Under the pieces are notes generated by a model that saw nothing but the letters and a program-made list of their open reading frames with translations, was not told the origin of the DNA and ran no database searches. Positions 48,788-58,226 of a stretch of 64,000 nt of DNA are shown here, piece after piece. This DNA comes from Stenotrophomonas maltophilia (GTDB lineage: Bacteria; Pseudomonadota; Gammaproteobacteria; Xanthomonadales; Xanthomonadaceae). The stretch is taken from the NCBI GenBank assembly GCA_002363385.1, contig DEVL01000004.1, positions 474,134-538,133 on the forward strand. The letters are read 5' to 3'. Numbering within the stretch: the stretch's first letter is position 1; every line of letters begins with the position of its first letter. The translations under genes were made by a program, and so were the position numbers.

Positions 48788-49447
48788 ATGACTGACGACC
48801 TCCCCCGCTCCGACGCGCCGGCAGCTGCCGACGCACCGCCCGCTGCTGCCCAACGCCTGATGGCGACCCGCTTCCGCGGCTTCCTGCCGGTGGTGGTGGA
48901 CGTGGAGACAGGTGGTTTCGACTCCGATCGCCACGCCCTGCTGGAGATCGCCGCCGTTCCCATCGAGATGGACGACAACGGTCTGCTCTATCCCGGACAG
49001 ACCGCCAGCGCCCACGTGGTGCCGGCCGACGGCCTTGAGATCGATCCGAAGTCGCTGGAGATCACCGGGATCATCCTGGATCACCCGTTCCGGCTGGCCA
49101 AGGTCGAGCGCGATGCGCTGGACCACATCTTCACCCCGATCCGGGCGGCGATGAAAAAGTACGGTTGCCAACGCGCGATCCTGGTCGGGCACAACGCCCA
49201 CTTCGACCTGGGTTTCGTCAATGCCGCGGTCAATCGCACCGGGCACAAACGCAATCCGTTCCATCCCTTCAGCGTGTTCGACACGGTGACCCTGGGCGGT
49301 ATCGCCTACGGCCAGACCGTGCTGGCACGTGCGGCCACGGCGGCCGGGCTGGGCTGGGATGCCGACGAGGCGCACAGTGCGGTGTACGACACCGAGCAGA
49401 CCGCCAAGCTGTTCTGCAAGGTCGCCAACAGCTGGCCGCGTCCCTGA
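48788..49447 (+). CDS. rnt: Ribonuclease T
   Basis: DEDDh 3'-5' exoribonuclease, 219 residues, that matures tRNA and other stable RNA 3' ends. The four acidic ligands and the catalytic His are visible: VVVDVETGGFD (Asp and Glu), GHNAHFDLGF (Asp), and AHSAVYDTEQTA (His and Asp). An N-terminal 25-residue Ala/Pro-rich extension precedes the conserved RFRGFLPVVVDVE start. Length and the NAAVNRTGHKRNPFHPFSVFDT segment fit RNase T rather than the DnaQ proofreading subunit. It lies 38 bp after hvfD but is functionally unrelated. Confidence 0.93.
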   Translation: MTDDLPRSDAPAAADAPPAAAQRLMATRFRGFLPVVVDVETGGFDSDRHALLEIAAVPIEMDDNGLLYPGQTASAHVVPADGLEIDPKSLEITGIILDHPFRLAKVERDALDHIFTPIRAAMKKYGCQRAILVGHNAHFDLGFVNAAVNRTGHKRNPFHPFSVFDTVTLGGIAYGQTVLARAATAAGLGWDADEAHSAVYDTEQTAKLFCKVANSWPRP

Positions 49448-49492
49448 GGCCGCGCACCCGCGGCGCACGGTCGCCGGCTGGCGCGCAGATCG

Positions 49493-52465
49493 TCAACCGA
49501 TAGCGGTCCTGTCGCGCCCTTCGCTTTTCGCCCGATACAGGGCGCGGTCGGCGCGCTGGTACAACAGCATCGGCGTGCGGTCGGCAGCATCCAGTTCGAC
49601 AAGCCCCGCACTGAAGGTCACCTTCAGCCCCGCAATCCCTGCCCAGTCCGGATGATCGTGGAACAGCCCGCGCAGCCGCGCGCAGACCTGGGCCGCTTCA
49701 TCCAGACGGGTGTCATTGAGCAGCAGCGCGAATTCTTCGCCACCGGTGCGTGCGGGCATGTCCGAGTCCCGACAGGCCGAGGCCAGCAGCCGTGCCACTT
49801 CCACCAGCACCACATCGCCCACCGAATGACTGTGCCGGTCGTTCACTTCCTTGAAGTGATCGATGTCCAGCACCACCAGGCACAAGGGGTGGTGGCTGCG
49901 CTGTGAGCGCGCGAAATCGCGCGCCAGTGCCTCATCGAACGCACGCCGATTCGGCAGCCCGGTCAAGGCATCTTCGCGCGCCTGGCGCTCGAACGCCTCG
50001 GCCTGGACCGCCAGGCGATCAGCCAGTTCGGTCTTCTCCTGGTTCAGTGCCTGCAGATTGACCGTCTGTGCCTGCAGATCCAGCGTGGCGTCCTGCACCA
50101 ACCGCGCCAAGCGTACGTTGCTGGCCTTGTAGCGATTGATCAGGTAGCGGTACAGCGCGACCAGCCCGGCCAGCAACAGCAGCGCGGCGATCAGCTGCAC
50201 GCTGTGCCGTTGCCACAGGAACGGTTCGACCGTGAATTCCCACACCGCTTCACTATCACTCCAGGCACCGCCGGGATGCGCGGCCGACACATGCAGGGTG
50301 TAATCGCCGGGCGGCAGGCCGATGAACTCCACACTGCGTTGCTGCCCGCGCTCGACCCAGCCCTTGTCCAAGCCCTCCAGACGCGTGCGGTAGCGGATAC
50401 GCTCGGAGAGCAGATAGCTCAGCCCCACATAGCTCACGCTGAGACGTCGCCCCCCCGGGATGGTGTTGTGATTGCTGCCCTGCCAATGCAACGGCGCGCC
50501 ATCGACCAGGACGCTTTCGATCACCGCCGGCGGCGCCAGGCGCTCGCGGAAACGCTGCAGGCGCAGGGGATCAACCGTGCTCAGACCGCCAGCCGTGACC
50601 ACCCAGAACGTGCCGTCCTGGCGCAGGATCGCCGAAGGCCCCGAGCTGCCATTGGCCTGTGAGTTGGCCATGCCGTCGATCTCGTTGTAGTGCTCCACCT
50701 CGACCCGTGCGGCGCGACCGTCGGCGACCGCGTTGAGCATGGCCATGTCGGTCCGCAGTACGCCGCGGTTGCTGCTGATCCAGACATTGCCCACGCGATC
50801 GGGAATCAGCTGGAAGACCGTATCCACCGGCATGCCCTGCTCCAGGCCGACCCGCGCCAGCGTGCCTTCCTGGTAGCGGTACAGCCCGCGATCGGTGCTG
50901 ATCCACATCGCATCGCCGATCTGCTGGAACCCGAACACACTGCGGCCTCCGCCCAGTGCCTCCAGATCGATCGCCTGCACACGGTTGCCGCGCAGTACAC
51001 GGATGCCCTCGATGGTGCCGATCCACAGTGCGCCCTCGGCATCGTGGGCCAACGCGGTGGTCAGGCCGGTGGGCATGCCGGGAATGGCCACCGGCTCGGC
51101 CTTGTCCGCAACGATGCGTACCACGCCCTTCTGGGTGCCGGCCCAGATCACCCCGTCGCGGTCGATGCTGATCGCGCGGATGTTGCCGCCGAGCAGCCCG
51201 TCGGCGCTGCCATACGTACGTCGCTGCTGTCCGTTCTCGCCGACCCGGAAGATGCCGTCGCCGAAAGTGCCCACCCACAGGTCGCCGTTGCGGTCCTGGG
51301 CCAGGCTCAGCACCGAGGGGCTCTTGCCGACGTTGTTGCGCAGTGGCACCGGAATGAACGTCCCTTGGGCATCGCGACGGTCAAGGCCGCGTGCACTGCC
51401 GATCCAGAGCTGCCGTTGGCGATCCTCGAAAACGGTGCGCACGTAATCGCCACTGAGTCCGTCGCGCTCGGTGAAGCTGCTGAACAGGGTTTCGCGCAGG
51501 CGGTACAACCCACCATTGGCCCCCACCCAGATACTGCCTTCGGCATCCTCACGCAGGCTGACCACCCGCCCGCCGGGTAGCGACAGCCCGGCCGGCAGCC
51601 GCTCCAGTCCATGCCGCGACAAGCGCAGCAGGCCCTGGTTCTCGGTACCCAGCCACAGGTCACCATGCCGGTCCTGCAGCATCGCGGTGATATGGGTCAC
51701 GCCGGGCAGACGGTGCTGCAACTGCGGCACGCCATCCTGCATGCGATAGATGCGCTCGCCGGCGACCACCCACATCACCCCATCCGGGGCGCGATAGGGC
51801 CAGACCAGACCACGGCCCAGCCCGAAGCTCTCCGGCGCCCGGCGCAGGACACCATCGGTGTCACGCACAACCAGTCCATCCAACGTACCGACCCAGACCC
51901 GGTCCTGGGCATCCACGACCAGTTTGGTGAAGCTCATCGCCAGCGGCACGTCGGCCGGTGGCGGTTGGTAGTCGATGCGGCCGTCCGGGCCAAGGCTGGC
52001 GATCCCCTTGCCTTCGTACAGCAGCCAAAGACGCCCATGGCTGTCCATCTGCATCGCCTGGATCAACACCTGCGGTGTATCAGCGCGGTGCTCCCAGACC
52101 TGCCAGCGCCCGTCCGCGCCGCGCCGGGTCACGTTGCCACGCGAATCACTGATCCACAGCCCACCACTACGGTCGACCAGCAGCCCGCCTACCCCGTTGT
52201 CGCGCAGGCCCGGCGTGGTACTGCGGTCGAAGACGGTGAAATCCAGGCCGTTGTAGCGGACCAACCCTTCCCAGGTGGCGAACCACAGGTGGCCCTCCGG
52301 GGTCTGCGCGATATCGCGCAGTGAGTTGTGCGGCAGGCCGTTGCGGGAGGTCCACACGTCGATGGCGTAATCGCGCAACGGCGGTGGGCCGTCCTGCGCC
52401 GACAGCGACCACGGCAGCGCGCACAGCAGCAACAGCCACAGTGCGGCCGCCTGCAGGGTTGGCAT
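49493..52465 (-). CDS. Periplasmic beta-propeller sensor with C-terminal GGDEF diguanylate cyclase
   Basis: A 990-residue membrane sensor. After a signal peptide (MPTLQAAALWLLLLCALPWSLSAQ) come two seven-bladed propellers built of Reg_prop repeats (HNSLRDIAQTPEGHLWFATWEGLVRYNG, DLWVGTFGDGIFR and similar). A Y_Y_Y immunoglobulin-like domain follows (YRTRLEGLDKGWVERG). One membrane helix (LIAALLLLAGLVALYRYLI) leads to a coiled coil and a cytoplasmic GGDEF domain with GGEEF and an RxxD inhibitory site. It should couple an external ligand to cyclic di-GMP synthesis. An ATG at 52522 adds 19 residues ahead of the signal peptide; neither start has a good ribosome site. Confidence 0.88.
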   Translation of the reverse strand: MPTLQAAALWLLLLCALPWSLSAQDGPPPLRDYAIDVWTSRNGLPHNSLRDIAQTPEGHLWFATWEGLVRYNGLDFTVFDRSTTPGLRDNGVGGLLVDRSGGLWISDSRGNVTRRGADGRWQVWEHRADTPQVLIQAMQMDSHGRLWLLYEGKGIASLGPDGRIDYQPPPADVPLAMSFTKLVVDAQDRVWVGTLDGLVVRDTDGVLRRAPESFGLGRGLVWPYRAPDGVMWVVAGERIYRMQDGVPQLQHRLPGVTHITAMLQDRHGDLWLGTENQGLLRLSRHGLERLPAGLSLPGGRVVSLREDAEGSIWVGANGGLYRLRETLFSSFTERDGLSGDYVRTVFEDRQRQLWIGSARGLDRRDAQGTFIPVPLRNNVGKSPSVLSLAQDRNGDLWVGTFGDGIFRVGENGQQRRTYGSADGLLGGNIRAISIDRDGVIWAGTQKGVVRIVADKAEPVAIPGMPTGLTTALAHDAEGALWIGTIEGIRVLRGNRVQAIDLEALGGGRSVFGFQQIGDAMWISTDRGLYRYQEGTLARVGLEQGMPVDTVFQLIPDRVGNVWISSNRGVLRTDMAMLNAVADGRAARVEVEHYNEIDGMANSQANGSSGPSAILRQDGTFWVVTAGGLSTVDPLRLQRFRERLAPPAVIESVLVDGAPLHWQGSNHNTIPGGRRLSVSYVGLSYLLSERIRYRTRLEGLDKGWVERGQQRSVEFIGLPPGDYTLHVSAAHPGGAWSDSEAVWEFTVEPFLWQRHSVQLIAALLLLAGLVALYRYLINRYKASNVRLARLVQDATLDLQAQTVNLQALNQEKTELADRLAVQAEAFERQAREDALTGLPNRRAFDEALARDFARSQRSHHPLCLVVLDIDHFKEVNDRHSHSVGDVVLVEVARLLASACRDSDMPARTGGEEFALLLNDTRLDEAAQVCARLRGLFHDHPDWAGIAGLKVTFSAGLVELDAADRTPMLLYQRADRALYRAKSEGRDRTAIG

Positions 52466-52674
52466 GCCTGGAATACTCAGTTGTACCGGCCGCCACCGGA
52501 TCCTGCCCCCCCGCTCGCTCATCCGTGTGGATCAGCCTTGGGCAGGCGCCGTGTGCATGGGGGGAACGGCCGTGCACCAGCGCGATGGCTGGCAGAGTCG
52601 TACGCTCTCATGGGGGAGACGCTGGAAAGAGACGCCCATAGTAGGCAAAACCGGGCGCCTTGGGGGAGCTGGAC

Positions 52675-54093
52675 TCAGCCCCCGCGCGGCCCCGCCGCTG
52701 CACGTGCCGGTGAGGACCAGCGCACGATCGCCTCCAGCCCCCCTTGGGGATGATTGCGCAGGTGCAGCGTCGCCCCGTCCTTTTCGGCCAGTGCGCGGGC
52801 GATGGTCAGCCCGAGCCCCGCGCCGCCGGTCTGGCGCGAGCGCGAGGTTTCCAGCCGCACGAACGGATCGAAGACCGCGTCCAGCTCGTCCTCGGCCAAG
52901 CCAGGACCACCGTCGCGGATGCGCACCACCACGTCCTGCCCGGCCTGCTCCACCCGCACCCGCGCGGTCTGGCCGTACATCACCGCGTTGTCGACCAGGT
53001 TGGAGAACAGGCGATGCATGGCCAGTGGCCGCAGCATCAGCACTGCGCCGCTGGGCTGTTCAAAGTGCACATCGGCGCCGGCCTCGACGGCGTCCTCGAC
53101 GATGCTCTCCAGCAGCGAGTCCAGATCCAGCGCGGCGCGCTGCTCGGCGCTCTCTGCGCTGCGTGCCAGCTCCAGTCCCTCGCGGATCAGTGCCTGCATC
53201 GCCCCCAGATCGCCGATCAGACGCTCGCGCAGGGCTTCATCGGTGACGTTCTCCAAGCGCAGCCGCAACCGGGTCACCGGGGTCTGCAGGTCATGGGTGA
53301 TCGCCGCCAGCATCTGGGTGCGCTCGCCGAGGTGGCGCTGCAGGCGTTTCTGCATGGCGTTGAACGCTTCGGCGGCGCGGCGCACTTCCAGCGGACCGGT
53401 CACCGGCATCGGCGCGCCCTGCAGGTCATCGCCCAGCGCCGCGGCGGCATCGGCCAACCGCTGCAGCGGCGCACTGGCCATGCGCGCCACGATATACGCC
53501 AGGATCGCGATCGCGATCACCAGCAGGGTCAGGAACAGCGGGTCGACGGCGAGCACACCGTTGTGTGCGACGGCCGGGGAATCCAGCGCCAGCCGCAGCG
53601 GCGTGCCGTCGGTCAGCTGCAGGGTCACCACGCGGCACTTGGGCGGGATGAAGGCCGGGTCGCGCTCACGCGGCGGATGCCGCATCTTTTCCTTGTCGCG
53701 CGGCGGCGGCGGCAGCAGTTCGGGCAGCCGAGGCAGACAGGAACGGAACGAGGTGAAGGCGACCTGGCTGCTGGCAACGGGGCCGGGCCGGTCATCCAGG
53801 ATTTCCATCAGCGCGGCATCAGGCCGGCCGATGCGCGCGCCCTCAGGGAGTTGGCGCACGCTCGGCCCACCGCTGCCGAGCAGCCGCTCGCGCAGCTCCG
53901 GGTTGCCATCGAGCAGGTTCACGAACCCCTGCAGGCGGTCGGCGATGCGGTTGAGGTTCTGCCGTTCGAACTCCTGCTGGCGCTTGGTGCTGGCCAGCAT
54001 GGTGGCACCGACTGCGGCCACGCTCATGCCCAGCAGCAGGATGACGAACAGCCGCCCGACCATCGAGGCGAAAAAGCGCCGCAGGCGGTTCAT
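52675..54093 (-). CDS. Two-component sensor histidine kinase (EnvZ/OmpR type)
   Basis: A 472-residue kinase. Membrane helix 1 (LFVILLLGMSVAAVGATML), a periplasmic domain of about 150 residues with a proline-rich stretch (RLPELLPPPPRDKEK), helix 2 (PLFLTLLVIAIAILAYIVA) and HAMP (APLQRLADAAAALGDDL) come first. The H-box AAITHDLQTPVTRLR follows, then N-box LFSNLVDNAVMYG, G1 RDGGPGL, F-box FDPFVR and G2 GGAGLGL. All catalytic features are intact. It is co-transcribed with the response regulator by an ATGA overlap and lies divergent to the macAB-type operon, its likely target. The signal is unknown. Confidence 0.92.
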   Translation of the reverse strand: MNRLRRFFASMVGRLFVILLLGMSVAAVGATMLASTKRQQEFERQNLNRIADRLQGFVNLLDGNPELRERLLGSGGPSVRQLPEGARIGRPDAALMEILDDRPGPVASSQVAFTSFRSCLPRLPELLPPPPRDKEKMRHPPRERDPAFIPPKCRVVTLQLTDGTPLRLALDSPAVAHNGVLAVDPLFLTLLVIAIAILAYIVARMASAPLQRLADAAAALGDDLQGAPMPVTGPLEVRRAAEAFNAMQKRLQRHLGERTQMLAAITHDLQTPVTRLRLRLENVTDEALRERLIGDLGAMQALIREGLELARSAESAEQRAALDLDSLLESIVEDAVEAGADVHFEQPSGAVLMLRPLAMHRLFSNLVDNAVMYGQTARVRVEQAGQDVVVRIRDGGPGLAEDELDAVFDPFVRLETSRSRQTGGAGLGLTIARALAEKDGATLHLRNHPQGGLEAIVRWSSPARAAAGPRGG

Positions 54094-54818
54094 TCCAGGG
54101 TCACCGCCGCAGCGAGTACATAGCCTTCGTTGCGCACGGTCTTGATGAGACCGTCGCTGCCGCCGTCATCGGCCAGCTTGTTGCGCAACCGGCTGACCTG
54201 CAGATCGATGGCGCGGTCCTGCGACTCGTAATTGCGGCCACTGCTCAGCGACACCAGCTGCTCGCGCGAGAGCACCTTGTTGGCGTGGCCGACGAACACG
54301 CGCAGCAGGCGGAACTCCGCGCCGGACAACACCACCACGCGCCCATCGGGATCGACCAGATGGCGATGTTCGAGATCGAAGATCCAGCTGGAGAATCGTG
54401 CACGGCGGATCGCCAGCGGCTCCAGGTTGGCCGGCAGCGCCTCGGTACGGCGCAGCACGTTGCGGATGCGGGCGAGCAGTTCGCGCGGTTCGAACGGCTT
54501 GGCCAGATAGTCGTCGGCGCCCATTTCCAACCCCAGCACGCGATCGATCGGCTCGCTGCGCGCGGTGAGCATGATCACCGGCGTGCTCGAGCGCGCGCGC
54601 AGGTCGCGGCACAGGGTCAGGCCGTCTTCGCGCGGCAGGTTGAGGTCGAGCACGATCAGATCGACGTGCTCGCGCTCCAGCAACTGGCGCATGCCATTGC
54701 CGTCGCCGGCAGTGCTGACCAGGTAACCGGCGCGGCCCAGCTGCTCGGCGAGCAGCTGGCGGATATCGTTGTCGTCATCGACGATCAGCAGTCTGTGCAT
54801 GCTGTTGGCTGTCTCCAT
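54090..54818 (-). CDS. OmpR-family response regulator
   Basis: A 242-residue regulator. The receiver domain has VDDDND, the phosphoacceptor Asp in LIVLDLNLPREDG, LTARSE and LAKPF. The C-terminal winged helix ends in LQVSRLRNKLADDG and TVRNEGYVLAA, typical of OmpR. The METANSM start at 54818 is chosen near the receiver; the frame upstream is a shadow of the macA promoter region. ATG 54800 is also possible. The 4-nt overlap with the kinase gene shows they form a pair. Divergent orientation, 158 bp from macA, suggests it controls the efflux operon. Confidence 0.92.
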   Translation of the reverse strand: METANSMHRLLIVDDDNDIRQLLAEQLGRAGYLVSTAGDGNGMRQLLEREHVDLIVLDLNLPREDGLTLCRDLRARSSTPVIMLTARSEPIDRVLGLEMGADDYLAKPFEPRELLARIRNVLRRTEALPANLEPLAIRRARFSSWIFDLEHRHLVDPDGRVVVLSGAEFRLLRVFVGHANKVLSREQLVSLSSGRNYESQDRAIDLQVSRLRNKLADDGGSDGLIKTVRNEGYVLAAAVTLE

Positions 54819-54975
54819 GCAGTGATCATCCCCTGTCGGGAGCTGAACCGCATCTCCTGGTTTGCGTACGTCTGTTTCAAAGGGTGATGCAGATACACAA
54901 CGAAATGCGCTGTGGCCCGCAGGGATACATCTTGGTACACGGCGAGCATTGAGCCGGCAGTGAACGATCTTCACA

Positions 54976-56259
54976 ATGCTGACAACGCCGATGCACCGGC
55001 CTGCCGAGTTGACGATCATCGTGAAGCCCCGTTTGCCCAGAACCCGCCGTGCTCGCCTCCTGCTGTTGCTGGTGGTGCTCGTCCTGATCGCCGCGATTGT
55101 GGCATGGATGCTGCGCAAGCCGGCCGCGCCCGCCCTGGCGACCTCGCCGGTCAGCCGTGGCGATATCGAACAGACGGTGGAAGCCACCGGTGTTATCGAC
55201 GCCTACAAGCTGGTCAGCGTCGGTGCGCAGGCCTCCGGTCAGATCAAATCGCTGAAGGTCCAGCTGGGCGATACCGTCAAGGAAGGCGACCTGATCGCCG
55301 AGATCGACGCCACCACCCAGCAGAACCAGGTACTCAACGCCCAGGCCTCGCTGGATCAGGTCAAAGCCCAGCGCGCGGTGCAGCAGGCGAGCCTGCGCGA
55401 AGCCGAACTCGAGTTCGCCCGCCAGCAGCAGATGCTGGCCGCCGAGGCCACCTCGCGCGCCGAGTTCGATGCGGCCGACGCCAAGCTCAAGACGGCGCGC
55501 GCCCAGATCCAGTCCTTCGATGCGCAGATCACCGGCCGCGAAACCGAGCTGGGCACCGCACGTGCCAACCTGGCCTACACGCGCATCACCGCGCCGATGG
55601 ACGGCACCGTGGTGGCGGTGGTGGCCGAAGAGGGCCGCACCGTCAACGCCAACCAGACCGCACCGACCATCGTGATGCTGGCCCGCCTGGACTTGGTCAC
55701 GGTGAATGCCGAGGTCTCCGAAGCGGACGTGGTCAAGATCAAGGCCGGCATGCCGGTGTACTTCACCACGCTGGGGGAGCCGGACCGCAAGTTCCACGCC
55801 ACGCTGCGCCAGATCAACCCGGCGCCCTCCTCGATCGCCAACGACAGTTCCAGCAGTTCCAGTTCGTCCAGCTCCAGCTCCAGCACTGCGGTCTACTACA
55901 ACGCGCTGTTCGACGTGGAAAACCCCGACGGCACGCTGCGCATCGACATGACCGCGCAGGTCTCGGTCATGCTCAAGCAGGCCAGGAACGTGCTGATCAT
56001 CCCGGCCGTTGCGCTCGGGCCGAAGACCCGCGACGGGCAGTACATGGTGCGTGTGGCCGATGCCGATGGCATGCCCACGCCGCGCAAGGTCAAGATCGGC
56101 ATCAACAACGGTGCCAATGCCGAGGTACTGTCCGGCCTGGCAGAAGGCGACAAGGTCATCGTCGGCGAAGGCGGCGGCGCGCAGGGAGCCGGTAGCGGCA
56201 ACCGCGGCGGTGGCAGCGTGCGGATCAGCGGCCCCGGCATGGGCGGGCCGCGCCGATGA
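54976..56259 (+). CDS. macA: MacA-type membrane fusion (adaptor) protein
   Basis: Periplasmic adaptor of a tripartite ABC efflux pump, 427 residues from this ATG. A membrane anchor (LLLLLVVLVLIAAIVAWML) comes first. Then come the lipoyl half-motif VSVGAQASGQIKSLKVQLGDTVKEGDLIAEID, an alpha hairpin (residues about 120-185), the second lipoyl half (YTRITAPMDGTVVAVVAEEG) and beta-barrel domains. A run of 13 serines (55846-55884) interrupts the barrel region and is not usual in MacA. The end is Gly/Arg-rich. The start could also be ATG 54991 or GTG 55021. ATGA overlap with macB. Confidence 0.9.
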   Translation: MLTTPMHRPAELTIIVKPRLPRTRRARLLLLLVVLVLIAAIVAWMLRKPAAPALATSPVSRGDIEQTVEATGVIDAYKLVSVGAQASGQIKSLKVQLGDTVKEGDLIAEIDATTQQNQVLNAQASLDQVKAQRAVQQASLREAELEFARQQQMLAAEATSRAEFDAADAKLKTARAQIQSFDAQITGRETELGTARANLAYTRITAPMDGTVVAVVAEEGRTVNANQTAPTIVMLARLDLVTVNAEVSEADVVKIKAGMPVYFTTLGEPDRKFHATLRQINPAPSSIANDSSSSSSSSSSSSSTAVYYNALFDVENPDGTLRIDMTAQVSVMLKQARNVLIIPAVALGPKTRDGQYMVRVADADGMPTPRKVKIGINNGANAEVLSGLAEGDKVIVGEGGGAQGAGSGNRGGGSVRISGPGMGGPRR

Positions 56260-58226
56260 GCAGCGCCGCCACGGGCACGCCGCTGCTGCGGCTGCGCGAC
56301 CTGCGCCGCGAGTTCCCGGCAGGCGATGACACCATCGCGGTGCTGCGCGACGTCAACCTGGACATCGCGGCCGGCGAGATGGTCGCCATCGTTGGCCAGT
56401 CCGGCTCGGGCAAGTCTACGCTGATGAACATCCTCGGCTGCCTGGACCGACCGACGCGCGGCAGCTACCAGGTCGCCGGCCGCGAGACCGGCCAGATGGA
56501 GCCGGACGAACTGGCCGAACTGCGCCGCGAACATTTCGGCTTCATTTTCCAGCGCTACCACCTGCTCGGCGACCTGGACGCACGCGGCAACGTCGCCGTG
56601 CCGGCCGTGTACGCCGGCAGCCCGGGCCCGGTCCGCACCGCGCGGGCCGAACAGCTGCTGCAGCGGCTCGGCCTGGGCGACCGCATGAACCACAAACCCG
56701 GCCAGCTCTCCGGTGGCCAGCAGCAGCGCGTGTCAATCGCACGGGCGCTGATGAACGGTGGCGAGGTGATCCTCGCCGACGAACCCACCGGCGCACTGGA
56801 CACGAAATCCGGCGAAGAGGTGATGGGCATCCTCGGCGAGCTGCATGCCGAGGGCCATACCATCATCATCGTCACCCACGACATGAGCGTGGCCGAACAC
56901 GCCCAGCGCATCATCGAGATCCGCGACGGCGAGATCATCGCCGACCGTATCAATCCGAATGCGCCGAGCTACCGCGCGCAGCGCCAGCCGACCGTAGCGG
57001 CCGGCAAGGGCCACAGCTGGCGGGCCGCGCGCGACCGCTTCACCGAAGCCTTCCGCATGGCCCTGCTGGCGATGAACGCGCACCGCCTGCGCACCTTCCT
57101 GACCATGCTCGGCATCATCATCGGCATCGCCTCGGTGGTCTCGGTGGTGGCGATGGGCAATGGCTCCCAGCAGCAGATCCTGCAGAACATCAGCGCGCTG
57201 GGCACCAACACCATCGATGTCTATCCCGGCCGCGGTTTCGGCGACATGCGTTCGGCCCGGGTGCAGACCCTCAAGGCCAGCGACGCCGATGCGCTGGGCC
57301 GCCAAAGCTACATCGACAGCGCCACGCCCAGCGTGTCCTCCTCGGTGACCGCGCGTTACCGCAACCAATCGGCCACCGCCCAGGTCAACGGCGTGGGCGA
57401 GCAGTTCTTCCGGGTCAAGGGCGTGACCCTGATCGCCGGCAGCTTTTTCGATACCGATGCAGTGCGCAGCCTGGCCCAGGTGGCGATCATCGATGAGAAC
57501 ACCCGCACCCAGTTCTTCCCCAATGGCGAGGATCCGATCGGCCAGGTGATCCTGCTCGGCAACGTGCCGGTGCGCGTGGTCGGCGTGGCCCAGCGTCAGA
57601 GCTTCGGCTTTGGTGGCAGTACCAGCCTGAGCGTGTGGGTGCCCTACACCACGGTGATGTCCCGCATGCTCGGCCAGAGCCATGTCTCCAGCATCACCGT
57701 GCGCGTGGATGACGCCACCCCGATGGATGCCGCACAGGCTGCGATATCCAAGCTGCTGATCATGCGCCACGGCACCGAGGACTTCTTCCTCAGCAACAGC
57801 GCCGAGATCCGCCAGACCATCGAACAGACCACCCGCACCATGACGCTGCTGATCAGTGCGATCGCCGCGATCGCGCTGCTGGTCGGCGGGATCGGGGTGA
57901 TGAACATCATGCTGGTCTCGGTGACCGAGCGGACCCGCGAAATCGGCGTACGCATGGCCGTCGGCGCGCGGCAGAGCGATATCCGCCAGCAGTTCCTGAT
58001 CGAGGCGGTGCTGGTGTGTCTGCTCGGTGGCCTGCTCGGCGTCGGCCTGTCGCTGGTGGTCGGCTGGCTGTTCGGCAAATTCGCGCCGGACTTCCAGATG
58101 CTGTTCTCGACCGCATCCATCGTGGCCGCCTTTGCCTGCTCCAGCCTGATCGGCGTGGCGTTTGGTTTCCTGCCGGCCCGCAATGCCGCCCAACTTGATC
58201 CCGTGGAGGCGCTGGCGCGCGAATGA
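56256..58226 (+). CDS. macB: MacB-type ABC exporter (ATPase-permease fusion)
   Basis: A 656-residue fusion. The N-terminal ATPase has Walker A GQSGSGKST, signature LSGGQQQRVSIARA and Walker B VILADEPTGALD. A linker follows, then a membrane helix (FLTMLGIIIGIASVVSVVAM), a large periplasmic domain, and three C-terminal helices with the FtsX-type REIGVRMAVGARQSDIRQQFLIEA loop. MacB drives mechanotransmission export of macrolides, peptides or siderophores through MacA and a TolC-like channel. In S. maltophilia MacABC has been tied to intrinsic drug tolerance. ATGA overlaps join it to both neighbours. Confidence 0.94.
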   Translation: MSSAATGTPLLRLRDLRREFPAGDDTIAVLRDVNLDIAAGEMVAIVGQSGSGKSTLMNILGCLDRPTRGSYQVAGRETGQMEPDELAELRREHFGFIFQRYHLLGDLDARGNVAVPAVYAGSPGPVRTARAEQLLQRLGLGDRMNHKPGQLSGGQQQRVSIARALMNGGEVILADEPTGALDTKSGEEVMGILGELHAEGHTIIIVTHDMSVAEHAQRIIEIRDGEIIADRINPNAPSYRAQRQPTVAAGKGHSWRAARDRFTEAFRMALLAMNAHRLRTFLTMLGIIIGIASVVSVVAMGNGSQQQILQNISALGTNTIDVYPGRGFGDMRSARVQTLKASDADALGRQSYIDSATPSVSSSVTARYRNQSATAQVNGVGEQFFRVKGVTLIAGSFFDTDAVRSLAQVAIIDENTRTQFFPNGEDPIGQVILLGNVPVRVVGVAQRQSFGFGGSTSLSVWVPYTTVMSRMLGQSHVSSITVRVDDATPMDAAQAAISKLLIMRHGTEDFFLSNSAEIRQTIEQTTRTMTLLISAIAAIALLVGGIGVMNIMLVSVTERTREIGVRMAVGARQSDIRQQFLIEAVLVCLLGGLLGVGLSLVVGWLFGKFAPDFQMLFSTASIVAAFACSSLIGVAFGFLPARNAAQLDPVEALARE

